Origin: RBG-16-66-20 sp040752005 | GTDB lineage: Bacteria; Pseudomonadota; Gammaproteobacteria; Burkholderiales; SG8-39 | Direction: 5' to 3' | DNA length: 64,000 nucleotides | Assembly: GCA_040752005.1 (NCBI GenBank) | Contig: JBFMFX010000003.1 | Location: forward strand, 62,001-126,000 | Shown here: one piece after another, positions 33,649 to 42,128 of the stretch | Position numbering within the stretch: the stretch's first letter is position 1 | How the letters are laid out: each line of letters opens with the position of its first letter | Translations under genes and position numbers: made by a program | Notes under the pieces: generated by a model | What the model was told of the DNA's origin: nothing | The model's database searches: none | Seen by the model: only the letters and a program-made list of their open reading frames with translations

Positions 33649-35687
33649 GGCGAACCCCCTTGGGTGTGCGAAGCGGCCGGGGCGTCGGGCTCGACCAGGA
33701 GCATGACGCCGACGGTGGCGCCGGCGCCCGCCACCGGCCAGACGAGGCGCAGCGACGCCGACTGCATGATCCGCTCCAGGCCTTCCTCGGACTGCGACAC
33801 CGTGTGGCAGGGCCTCGCCCAGACGCGCACCGGTGGGTCGAAGCGCAGCACGACGCGCCCGCGCATGAAGCGATCGTCGAGCGCCAGCTCCTCGGCCGCG
33901 TCCAGCTCCAGTGTCTGTCCGAACCCGCCGAGAACGGCGCCGCCGGCGAGATAACGTCCGGCGAAACCGTCGCAGCTCGGCATCGCGACATCCAGCTCGG
34001 TGACGAACTCGCCGGCCGCGGCCTCGATCCGCCACGCCATGCGCACGGCGGTGCCTTCGACCGCCACGGTCTTCACGATGCGCGCGCCCGCGGCGTCGGC
34101 GGCGAATTCGGCCCGCGCTCCCTCGGCCGCCGTCAGCCGGTAGGCGCGCAGCTCCGTCTCCGGCGCGCCCTGTTGGCACCATGTGTCGCGAAAGAGCGTC
34201 CGCGCGCGCCGGTCGGGCTCGATGTCGGCCGGGCCGACGGCATGCTTGAGCACGAACCGGTCGTGCGCCGAGGCGATGCCGCCCGCCTGCGGCTGCGCCG
34301 CCGCACCGCGCATGACGCGCTCATGGTAATGCTCGCGGTAGCGCCGCAGCGTATCGCCGAAGTTCTGCGCCAGGGCGTAGCTGGACAGTTCCTTCAGCGC
34401 CGCTTCTCCGTCCAGGGCGAGCACGGCCTGAAGCGCCGGGCTCCTGAGGAACAGCTCCTCGACGCCGTCGAGATCGTGATCCTCGCGCTCGAGCGGCGCA
34501 CGCGCGGCCTGCGCGTCCAGCCGCGCCTCTAGCGCGAGCAGATTGCGCCAGACCGCGCGCCGCAGATGCGGCAGGTAGATGCCGCCGAACAGGCCGTGCC
34601 AGTAGGCGTCGTTCGCCTGCGCCGCATACAGCAGCGCGCGCAGCTCGGCGATGTCGCTGCGGCTGCTCGCCGCGGCGACGCGCGCCGAGAGCGCGAGCAT
34701 GCGCTTGTGCATCCAGTTCGCCTCCGCGTAGCGCGACAGGAAGTTGCGCCAGATCCCGCCGCGCAGGAACGGCTTGTCGGCCTCCCACCGGCCGGTTTCG
34801 CGCGCGGCGGCGACCAGGCCCGCGTAGCGCGCCGCCGCCGGCGCGGGCAGCGTCCATTCGTTCATTTCGACGTAGGACACGGTCGGCAGATACACGATGC
34901 CGCGCGCAGGGGTCGCGGCGTGGAACTCGCGGTAGGTGAGGGGGGCGAGGTTCGGCGAGGCGAGCACGCGCTCGACAAATTCGGCGAGCCAGCGCCTGCC
35001 ATAAACCCATTCCCAGGTTTCCGGCCAGATGCCGAACTTCTCGATGTCGTCGAAGTAGATCGCCGCCTCGCCAGGTGCGGCCAGACGCTCGATCCGCGCG
35101 ACCGCGTCGGCGGCCGGCGCGAACGGGATGCGGTAGCGCAGCGTCTCGGAGATCGGGAACAGATCCAGCCGCCGGCCGTCCTCCTCGGTCGCGAAGAAGC
35201 CGCGCAGCTCCTGCGCGTCGCGCCCGGTGCACAGGAAGTGATAGTCGTCCACCACCGCGTAGCGGATGCCGCAGTCGGCGAAGGCGCCGACCACCGCCGA
35301 TTCCCAGACGCGCTCGGTGAGCCAGGCGCCCGCGGGGCGCTGGCCGAAGCGGCGCTCCAGGCGCTCGGAGAGCGCGAGGATCTGGCCGAGGCGGTCACGG
35401 CGCGGGATCGCGGCGAGCACCGGCTCGCAGTCGCCGCCGCCGAACCACTCGATCTGGCCGCGCCGGGTCATCTGCGCGAGCAGCGCCGCGTCCTCGGGAT
35501 GGTTCGTGAACAGGTACTCGATCAGCGGCCCGCTCATGTGCATCGCGAAGCGAAACGCCGGGTAGGCGTACAGCGTGCGCAGGAACGGCCGGTAGCAGCG
35601 CGCGTGCGCCTGCTCGAACACCTCGGGAAAGTTGCCCGCCGGCTGGTGCGCGTGCACGCCGAATAGGAGCGCGGCTTTCCGCGTCAT
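33645..35687 (-). CDS. GH57 4-alpha-glucanotransferase / amylase
   Basis: 680-residue GH57 enzyme. The N-terminal barrel starts at ALLFGVHAHQPAGNFPEVF. The catalytic nucleophile Glu is in WLTERVWES and the acid/base Asp in AIYFDDIEKFGIWPETW. C-terminal beta domains (DUF1925/DUF1926-like, about 400-670) are typical of the 4-alpha-glucanotransferase branch. It transfers or cleaves alpha-1,4-glucan chains. It forms a minus-strand run with a second GH57 gene and glgC. Confidence 0.9.
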   Translation of the reverse strand: MTRKAALLFGVHAHQPAGNFPEVFEQAHARCYRPFLRTLYAYPAFRFAMHMSGPLIEYLFTNHPEDAALLAQMTRRGQIEWFGGGDCEPVLAAIPRRDRLGQILALSERLERRFGQRPAGAWLTERVWESAVVGAFADCGIRYAVVDDYHFLCTGRDAQELRGFFATEEDGRRLDLFPISETLRYRIPFAPAADAVARIERLAAPGEAAIYFDDIEKFGIWPETWEWVYGRRWLAEFVERVLASPNLAPLTYREFHAATPARGIVYLPTVSYVEMNEWTLPAPAAARYAGLVAAARETGRWEADKPFLRGGIWRNFLSRYAEANWMHKRMLALSARVAAASSRSDIAELRALLYAAQANDAYWHGLFGGIYLPHLRRAVWRNLLALEARLDAQAARAPLEREDHDLDGVEELFLRSPALQAVLALDGEAALKELSSYALAQNFGDTLRRYREHYHERVMRGAAAQPQAGGIASAHDRFVLKHAVGPADIEPDRRARTLFRDTWCQQGAPETELRAYRLTAAEGARAEFAADAAGARIVKTVAVEGTAVRMAWRIEAAAGEFVTELDVAMPSCDGFAGRYLAGGAVLGGFGQTLELDAAEELALDDRFMRGRVVLRFDPPVRVWARPCHTVSQSEEGLERIMQSASLRLVWPVAGAGATVGVMLLVEPDAPAASHTQGGSP

Positions 35688-35697
35688 CGGTGCGTCT

Positions 35698-37386
35698 TCA
35701 GCCCCCGGAGCGTCGCATCGCCGCCGCGCCGTCGGCGCGCTCGCCGGGGGTGCACACCGGCTCGGCGAGCCGCGCCGGAACTGGCAGGCCGAGCAGGCGG
35801 TACAGGTTCGCGAGCTTGGTGCGGAACAGCCGGTCGAAGGCCGCGACCGCCGGATTCGCCGAGCCGTCCTCGAACCACCAGAACCAGTCGGAGCTTTCGC
35901 AGTCGGCCAGCTGCGCGCGCGCCGCCTCGCGCGCCGGCTCGTCCAGGCGCGCGCCGGCGAGGACGAGATCGTAGGCGCGCTTGGCCTCGCACAGCAGGTC
36001 CCACGCCCGGTTCTTCGCGGGCGTGCCGATCCAGGTGAGCAGCGTCCCCTGCACCCAGCTTCCGGCCTTGAGCGTCGCCAGCTGCGCCGGGGCCGTGGCG
36101 TCGGACCGCGCGAGCACCTCGGCCGGTGTCCGGGTGCGGATCGAGGGATGCTTCTCCAGCGCCTCGTACAGCGCGCAGAGGAAATAGAAGCCGTTGTACG
36201 GGTAGTGCTCCCAGGGGTTCTCGCCGTCGAGAATCACCGCCACCACCGGCGCCGAATCGGCGGGTGCCTGTGTGCCGATGCGCTCGATTTCTCCGACGAG
36301 ATGCGCCGCCGCGTCGCGCCCGTGCCAGCGCCGGTACTCGAAGCCGATCAGGTCCGAGAGCCGGTCGTCGCGAAAGAAAACGACCGGCTCGATCCCGTCT
36401 ACCCGCCAAGGCCGGTACAGGTCGCGCGCGCGGTTGTAGTCTGCGCCGGCGGCGAGGCTGCGCGCGAGCACGCCCTCGCCGCTTGCCACCCAGCGGATGC
36501 CGCGGCGCGAGAGCAGCCGCAGGAAAGCGGCCGATATCGCTCCTTCGGCGGGCCAGAGGCCGGCGGGCTCGGAGCCGAAGCGCGCGCGGTGGCTCGCCAG
36601 CGCGCTCTCCAGTTGCGCCCGGGCGCGCTCCACGCCGCCGGGATAGCGCTCGTGCTCGGGCAGCGGTGCCTCGGGCGAAGCCTCGCGCGCCGCACCGAAA
36701 TCAACGAGCAGCGGTCCGATCGGGTGCGTGTGCAGCGTGGTCGAAAGCTCGATGCGCCCGGACTGCGCGAGCGCGCGCCAGCGCGGCACGATGCCGGCGA
36801 CGAGGCGTGCGATCTCCTCCAGCAGCGCCCGGCGGTCCTCGTACGTGAAGCCGGCGCCCTTCGCCATCAGCCGCGCCACTGGCTCCGATTCCCGGCGCAC
36901 CGTCTCGCCCGTCCAGGCGAGGTGATACCAGGTGACCAGATCGTCGAAGTACTGCTCCGAGAGCCAGGCGAGCCCGTCCGCGGCCTGCGCGAGCGCCGCG
37001 CGGTGCATTTCCTCCAGCCGCCGGTACGCGGGAAACGGGCGCACCATCGTCTCGGCGTTGGCGTGAAAGCACTGCTCGAGGGCGTAGCGGCGCTCGCCCT
37101 CGCTCAGCGCCCGGCCGGGCGCGCGCGCAAGAAGGCGAAGGAGCGGGTCGCACAGCCGGCCGCTCGCCAGTTGCCCGGCATAGTCCTCGATCTGGTCGAG
37201 CAGCACCGGGGCGAAATTGACGGTGGCGCGCACTTCGCGCCGCTCCAGGTGCCAGGCCATGTCGGTGTAGTCCTTCAGCGCGTGCAGCAGCACCCACGGC
37301 ATCGCGTAGGCGCCGCTCGCACGGTCGCGGTAGTCCGGCTGGTGCATGTGCCACAGCAGCACCAGGTCCACGGCGCGAGCGCTCAT
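35698..37386 (-). CDS. GH57 alpha-amylase/amylopullulanase-type enzyme
   Basis: 562-residue GH57 protein starting LVLLWHMHQPDYRD, the family's opening strand with its two active-site histidine-region residues. The nucleophile Glu is in GLWPAEGAISAAF and the acid/base Asp in VAVILDGENPWEHYPYNG. It probably hydrolyses alpha-glucans in the cytoplasm. It is only about 30 percent similar by eye to the neighbouring GH57 glucanotransferase, so the two are distinct enzymes. Its ATG at 37386 overlaps the stop of glgC (37383-37385). Confidence 0.9.
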   Translation of the reverse strand: MSARAVDLVLLWHMHQPDYRDRASGAYAMPWVLLHALKDYTDMAWHLERREVRATVNFAPVLLDQIEDYAGQLASGRLCDPLLRLLARAPGRALSEGERRYALEQCFHANAETMVRPFPAYRRLEEMHRAALAQAADGLAWLSEQYFDDLVTWYHLAWTGETVRRESEPVARLMAKGAGFTYEDRRALLEEIARLVAGIVPRWRALAQSGRIELSTTLHTHPIGPLLVDFGAAREASPEAPLPEHERYPGGVERARAQLESALASHRARFGSEPAGLWPAEGAISAAFLRLLSRRGIRWVASGEGVLARSLAAGADYNRARDLYRPWRVDGIEPVVFFRDDRLSDLIGFEYRRWHGRDAAAHLVGEIERIGTQAPADSAPVVAVILDGENPWEHYPYNGFYFLCALYEALEKHPSIRTRTPAEVLARSDATAPAQLATLKAGSWVQGTLLTWIGTPAKNRAWDLLCEAKRAYDLVLAGARLDEPAREAARAQLADCESSDWFWWFEDGSANPAVAAFDRLFRTKLANLYRLLGLPVPARLAEPVCTPGERADGAAAMRRSGG

Positions 37387-38666
37387 TGCCGGCGGTGCAC
37401 CCGCTGCCCGAGCATCTCCGGGGTCACCAGCGTCACGCCGCGCTCGGTGACGTGAAAGCGCCTGCAGTCCTCCTCGCGATCCACGCCGATTCGCAGGCCC
37501 TGCGGCAGGCGGCAGTGCTTGTCAATGATGGCGCGGCGCACGACGCAGTGCCGCGCGATGTCCACGTTCGGCAGCACGACCGAGTCCTCCACCGTGGCGT
37601 GGCTGTGCACGTGCACCCGGGAGAACAGCAGCGAGCGGCGCACCGTGGCGCCGCTGATGATGTCGCCGCCGGAAACCATCGAATCCACCGCGAACCCGCG
37701 CCGGCCGTCGTCGTCGAACACGAACTTCGCCGGCGGCAGCTGCTCCTGATGCGTCCAGATCGGCCAGTCGGCATCGTACAGGTTGAGCGCCGGTGTGACC
37801 CGCACCAGGTCCATGTTCGCCTCCCAGTAGCCGTCAAGAGTGCCGACGTCGCGCCAGTACGGCTTTCCTTCGACCATGTTGACGCAGGAATCGGCGAAGC
37901 GGTGCGCGTACACGCGGTGCCCGTGCGCGACCAGCCACGGGATCAGATCGCGGCCAAAATCGTGACCGGAGCTCTTATCCTCGGCGTCGCGCGCGAGCTG
38001 GGCGTAGAGGAACTCGGCGTCGAATGCGTACACCCCCATGCTGGCCAGTGCGACGTCGCTGCGGCCGGGCATCGGCGCGGGCGCGGCCGGCTTCTCGTGA
38101 AAGGCGGTGACGCGCCCGATCTCGTCCACCGTCATCACGCCGAGGTTGCGCGCGTGCTCCAGCGGCACCTCGACGCAGGCGACCGAAAGCTCGGCGCGGC
38201 GCGCGACGTGCTCGGCGAGCATCAGGCTGTAGTCCATCTTGTACACGTGATCGCCCGCCAGCACCAGCACGTACGTCGGCGAATGCTGGCTCAGGACGTC
38301 GAGGTTCTGATACACCGCGTCGGCGGTGCCGGCATACCACCGGGCGACCGAACGTTGCTGCGCCGGCAGCAGCTCGATGAACTCGCCGAAGCGCCCGTCG
38401 AGGAACGACCAGCCGCGCTGCAGGTGCCGGATCAGGCTCTGCGCCTTGTATTGAGTCGCGACACCGATGCGGCGGATGCCGGAATTGACGCAGTTGGACA
38501 GCGTGAAGTCAATGATGCGGAACTTGCCGCCGAAGTGCACCGCGGGCTTCGCCCGCCAGTCCGTGAGCGGGCCCAGCCGCACGCCGCGCCCGCCGGCGAG
38601 CACGATCGCCATCGTCTGGCGCACGAGCTGGCCGCGGTCGTGCTCGCTATAATGCGCTGCCACCAT
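37383..38666 (-). CDS. glgC: Glucose-1-phosphate adenylyltransferase
   Basis: 427-residue ADP-glucose pyrophosphorylase, first step of glycogen synthesis. The nucleotidyltransferase signature is AIVLAGGRGVRLGPLTDWRAKPAVHFGGKFRIIDF. A glucose-1-phosphate site (FHEKPAAP) and the C-terminal left-handed beta-helix (HSHATVEDSVVLPNVDIARHC) follow. The ATG at 38666 overlaps the divergent glgB start by two bases, which is unusual. A later ATG at 38612 (MAIVLAGGRG) would leave a 53-bp gap but trims the family's N-terminal arm. Confidence 0.93.
   Translation of the reverse strand: MVAAHYSEHDRGQLVRQTMAIVLAGGRGVRLGPLTDWRAKPAVHFGGKFRIIDFTLSNCVNSGIRRIGVATQYKAQSLIRHLQRGWSFLDGRFGEFIELLPAQQRSVARWYAGTADAVYQNLDVLSQHSPTYVLVLAGDHVYKMDYSLMLAEHVARRAELSVACVEVPLEHARNLGVMTVDEIGRVTAFHEKPAAPAPMPGRSDVALASMGVYAFDAEFLYAQLARDAEDKSSGHDFGRDLIPWLVAHGHRVYAHRFADSCVNMVEGKPYWRDVGTLDGYWEANMDLVRVTPALNLYDADWPIWTHQEQLPPAKFVFDDDGRRGFAVDSMVSGGDIISGATVRRSLLFSRVHVHSHATVEDSVVLPNVDIARHCVVRRAIIDKHCRLPQGLRIGVDREEDCRRFHVTERGVTLVTPEMLGQRVHRRQ
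38648..38653 (+). promoter_or_regulatory. Perfect -10 element directly before glgB
   Basis: TATAAT ends 11 bp before the glgB ATG (38665), inside the glgC 5' coding end. Transcription would begin about 5 bases before the start codon, implying a near-leaderless glgB mRNA. No clear -35 is present. Confidence 0.5.
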
Positions 38667-40830
38667 GAGCGATGCCGCGATTGCCGCGCTCGATGCGCGC
38701 GCCGAGCGTCTCGCCGCCGCCCGCCTGCACGATCCGCACGCGTTTCTCGGTCCGCAGCATGAATCCGGGCGCACGCTCGTGCGGCTGTACCACCCGCGCG
38801 CGCGCGCGGCGTGGGTGGAGACGCGCGCGGGCTGGCGCGAGGCGCGCGCGACCAGGGTGGCGGGGCTGTTCGCGCTCGCCGCGCAGGTGCCGCCGCACTA
38901 CCGCGTGCGCTTCGACGAAGGCGGGCGCGTGCGCGAAGGTTTCGATCCGTACTGCTTCGCGCCGCAGATCTCGGCGCACGACCTGTATCTCTTCAACGCC
39001 GGCCGGCTGACGCAGGCCTGGCGCACGCTGGGTGCGCACGCGCTGACGGTGCACGGGGTCGCCGGCACGCGCTTCGCGGTGTGGGCGCCCAACGCCGAGC
39101 GCGTCTCGGTGGTGGGCGACTTCAACGGCTGGGACGGGCGCATGCACCCCATGAGCGTACACGGCGCGAGCGGCGTGTGGGAGCTGTTCGTGCCCGGCGT
39201 CGCGCCCGGCGCGCTCTACAAGTTCGAGATCCGCAACCGCGACAGCGGCGCGGTGCTGACCAAGGCCGATCCGTACGCGCGCGCGGCGGAGCTGCGCCCG
39301 GGCACCGCCTCGCGCGTCGCGCCGCCGGCGGCGCACGCCTGGGGCGACGGCGACTGGATCGAGCGGCGCGCGCACTGGGACTGGCTGCACGCCCCGATCG
39401 CGATTCTGGAGGTGCACGCCGGATCCTGGCGCCGGGGGGTCAACGGCTGGCGCGCGCTCGGCGAGGCGCTGATTCCCTACGCGCTCGATCTGGGCTTCAC
39501 CCATATCGAGCTGATGCCGGTGACCGAGCACCCGCTCGACGAGTCCTGGGGCTACCAGACGACCGGCTATTTCGCGCCCACTGCGCGCTGGGGATCCGCC
39601 GACGAGCTGCGCGAGTTCGTGGACCGCTGCCATGCCGCCGGCCTGGGCGTCATCCTCGACTGGGTGCCGGGGCACTTTCCGACCGACGACTGGGCGCTCG
39701 CGCGCTTTGACGGCACCGCGCTCTACGAGCACGAGGATCCGCGGCTGGGCCTGCACCCGGACTGGGGCACGCACACGTTCAACTTCGGGCGCAACGAGGT
39801 GCGCGCGTTCCTGCTGTCCTCGGCGCATTACTGGCTCGACCAGTTCCATTTCGACGGCCTGCGCGTGGACGCGGTCGCCTCGATGCTCTACCTCGACTAC
39901 TCGCGCAAGGAAGGCGAGTGGCTGCCCAACCGCTACGGCGGGCGCGAGAACCTGGAGGCGATCGACTTCCTGCGCGAGCTGAACGGGCTCGTGCACGGCG
40001 AATTCCCCGGCGCGCTCACCATCGCCGAGGAGTCCACCGCCTGGCCGATGGTCTCGCGCCCTGCCTACGCCGGTGGCCTCGGCTTCTCGATGAAGTGGAA
40101 CATGGGCTGGATGCACGACACGCTGGAATATTTCCGGCACGACCCGGTCTACCGGCGCTTTCATCACGACCGACTGACCTTCGGCCAGCTCTACGCCTAC
40201 ACCGAGAACTTCGTGCTGCCCTTCTCGCACGACGAGGTGGTGCACGGCAAGGGCTCGCTCCTTGCGAAGATGCCGGGCGAGTGCTGGCAAAAGTTCGCGA
40301 ACTTGCGGCTGCTGCTTGCCTGGCAGATGACCACGCCCGGCAAGAAGCTCAACTTCATGGGCAACGAGTTCGGCCACGGCCCGGAGTGGGATGTCGCACG
40401 CGGCCTCGACTGGGACCTCGCCGCGATCCCCTGGCACGGCGGCGTGCGGCAGTGTTTCCGCGACCTGCAGCGGCTGTACCGGCGCGAGCGGGCGCTGCAC
40501 GAGCTGGAGTTCGAGCCGGAGGGCTTTGCATGGATTGACTGCCACGATAGCGACAACTCCGTGCTCAGCTTCATTCGGCGCGCGCGCGACGGCGCCTGCC
40601 TCGCCGTGGTGCTCAACTTCACGCCCGTGCCGCGCGCCGGCTACCGCATCGGCGTGCCGCGCGCAGGCACCTGGCTGGAACTGATCAATACGGACTCCGC
40701 CTACTACGGCGGATCGAACGTCGGCAACGGCGGCGTGCTCGCCGCCGAGCCTACACCCTGGATGGGGCAGCCGGCGACGCTCACGCTGACGTTGCCGCCG
40801 CTTGCCGCCCTTATCCTTGCGCCTGCCTGA
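38665..40830 (+). CDS. glgB: 1,4-alpha-glucan branching enzyme
   Basis: 721-residue GH13 branching enzyme that adds alpha-1,6 branches to glycogen. Two N-terminal CBM48-like modules (about 20-110 and 125-220) precede the barrel. The nucleophile Asp is in GLRVDAVASMLYLD, the acid Glu in LTIAEESTAWP, and the third Asp in PFSHDEVVHGK. The C-terminal beta domain is complete. It is divergent from glgC with overlapping start codons. Confidence 0.96.
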   Translation: MSDAAIAALDARAERLAAARLHDPHAFLGPQHESGRTLVRLYHPRARAAWVETRAGWREARATRVAGLFALAAQVPPHYRVRFDEGGRVREGFDPYCFAPQISAHDLYLFNAGRLTQAWRTLGAHALTVHGVAGTRFAVWAPNAERVSVVGDFNGWDGRMHPMSVHGASGVWELFVPGVAPGALYKFEIRNRDSGAVLTKADPYARAAELRPGTASRVAPPAAHAWGDGDWIERRAHWDWLHAPIAILEVHAGSWRRGVNGWRALGEALIPYALDLGFTHIELMPVTEHPLDESWGYQTTGYFAPTARWGSADELREFVDRCHAAGLGVILDWVPGHFPTDDWALARFDGTALYEHEDPRLGLHPDWGTHTFNFGRNEVRAFLLSSAHYWLDQFHFDGLRVDAVASMLYLDYSRKEGEWLPNRYGGRENLEAIDFLRELNGLVHGEFPGALTIAEESTAWPMVSRPAYAGGLGFSMKWNMGWMHDTLEYFRHDPVYRRFHHDRLTFGQLYAYTENFVLPFSHDEVVHGKGSLLAKMPGECWQKFANLRLLLAWQMTTPGKKLNFMGNEFGHGPEWDVARGLDWDLAAIPWHGGVRQCFRDLQRLYRRERALHELEFEPEGFAWIDCHDSDNSVLSFIRRARDGACLAVVLNFTPVPRAGYRIGVPRAGTWLELINTDSAYYGGSNVGNGGVLAAEPTPWMGQPATLTLTLPPLAALILAPA

Positions 40831-41047
40831 GGCCGAGCGCGGCATCCACCTCCGCCTCGGCCTGCAGCCAGTCTTCCAGTTCGTGTCCGGGGGCGAAGCC
40901 GCGCTTCTCGGCACGAAAATACGCCGCGTGCGCGATCAACCGTTCGCGCTCCTCGGGCGCAATGACCTTCTCGGCCGGTGCGCTGCGCACTGCCGCTGCT
41001 GCGGTGGCCGGATTACCGGAATTCCTGTGTGCACGTGCGCGACCCAT
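40811..41047 (-). CDS. DUF2934 small protein
   Basis: 78-residue protein whose second half, ERERLIAHAAYFRAEKRGFA, then PGHELEDWLQAEAEVDAALG, is the DUF2934 motif (function unknown; frequent in proteobacteria beside stress genes). The N-terminal 25 residues are Ala/Pro-rich. A GAAGGAG Shine-Dalgarno precedes the ATG. An FNR/ANR box with a well-placed -10 (41092-41097) lies upstream, inside the 3' end of glk. Its end overlaps the glgB 3' end by 20 bp. Confidence 0.78.
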   Translation of the reverse strand: MGRARAHRNSGNPATAAAAVRSAPAEKVIAPEERERLIAHAAYFRAEKRGFAPGHELEDWLQAEAEVDAALGLRQAQG

Positions 41048-41094
41048 CGGGTTCTCCTTCCTCGCTTGCGCGGGGCACTCCGCATGCGCGCAAT

Positions 41095-42102
41095 CTAGTT
41101 CATCCCGCAGGGGGACTGTTGACGTAGATCAAGAGCGATGGCCGCCGCCCCGAGCAATTCGAGGTGCTCGTTTATCACTGCGTACACCGGCATGCGGCGC
41201 GCAAGCGGCGCATGCGTGCCCTTGTCGTTGAACGCGCGCACGAATCCGCCGGCGCCGAGGCGGGCGGTCATGCGCCGCGCGATCCCGCCGGCGACATAGA
41301 CGCCCCCGCGCGCGAGCACCGCCAGCGCGTGATCACCCGCCACCGCGCCGTAGATTTCGCAGAAGAGATCCAGCGCCCGCACGGCGACCCGGTCCCCGGC
41401 TTCGGCGGCTTGCTGCACCGCAGGCGCCGCCTCCGGTTCGCGCGGGCCGGGCGGCTCGCCGCGCAGGAACGCGTGGATCGCCGCAAGGCCCGCTCCCGAA
41501 AGCACATCCTCGGCGGTGACGCGCCCGCGCGCGGTATGCAGCCAGCGCCACAACGCCGCCTGCTCTTCGCTCTGGGGCGCGAAGCCGGCGTGTCCGCCTT
41601 CGCCGGCGATCACGACCCAGCCCGCGTCCACGGGCACGGTGTAGGCGACGCCGAGGCCGGTGCCGGCGCCGATCACGACGCGCGGCGCGCGCGCGCGCGG
41701 CTCGCCCGGCTGGAGCACGGCGAGATCGCCCTCGGCGAGCCACTCGATGCCGCGCGCGGCGCAGGCGAAATCGTTCTCGATCTCCACCCGCACGCCGAGC
41801 CGGGCGGCGAGCGTGGCGGCCTCCAGCTCCCAGTCGCGGTTGGTCAGTCGCACGCGGCCCTCCGACACCGGCCCGGCGGCGGCGAAGCAGGCGGCCGAAA
41901 GCTCGAGCGCGCCGAGCGTGGCGCGCGCTTCGGCGAGATACGCCTGCAGCGCGGCGTCGAACGCGGCGAACGCGCGATCCTCGTAGCGGCGGTCGAATTG
42001 CAGCTGCAGGCCGCCCGCCTGCGCGCGGGCGAGCGCGAAGCGGCACTTGGTCGCGCCGACGTCGGCGACGAGCGCGAGCGGCCCGGAGATCATCGCGCCC
42101 AT
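41095..42102 (-). CDS. glk: Glucokinase
   Basis: 335-residue ATP-dependent glucokinase of the Glk family. The phosphate-1 loop is LVADVGATKCRFALA. The glucose-binding/catalytic segment is VEIENDFACAARGIEWL, followed by IGAGTGLGVAY and the GEGGHAGFAP motif. It phosphorylates glucose released from glycogen or trehalose-type sugars. It lies between glgB/DUF2934 and glgA, on the opposite strand from both glg genes. Its 3' end contains the FNR box of the next gene. Confidence 0.92.
   Translation of the reverse strand: MGAMISGPLALVADVGATKCRFALARAQAGGLQLQFDRRYEDRAFAAFDAALQAYLAEARATLGALELSAACFAAAGPVSEGRVRLTNRDWELEAATLAARLGVRVEIENDFACAARGIEWLAEGDLAVLQPGEPRARAPRVVIGAGTGLGVAYTVPVDAGWVVIAGEGGHAGFAPQSEEQAALWRWLHTARGRVTAEDVLSGAGLAAIHAFLRGEPPGPREPEAAPAVQQAAEAGDRVAVRALDLFCEIYGAVAGDHALAVLARGGVYVAGGIARRMTARLGAGGFVRAFNDKGTHAPLARRMPVYAVINEHLELLGAAAIALDLRQQSPCGMN
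41119..41132. promoter_or_regulatory. FNR/ANR box of the DUF2934 gene (within glk)
   Basis: TTGACGTAGATCAA. On the minus strand a -10-like TAGATT (41092-41097) is centred exactly 31 bp from the box centre, predicting a start near 41084 and a 37-nt leader to the ATG at 41047. Confidence 0.72.
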
Positions 42103-42128
42103 TTCACCACGAATGCGGCTCGCGTAAG

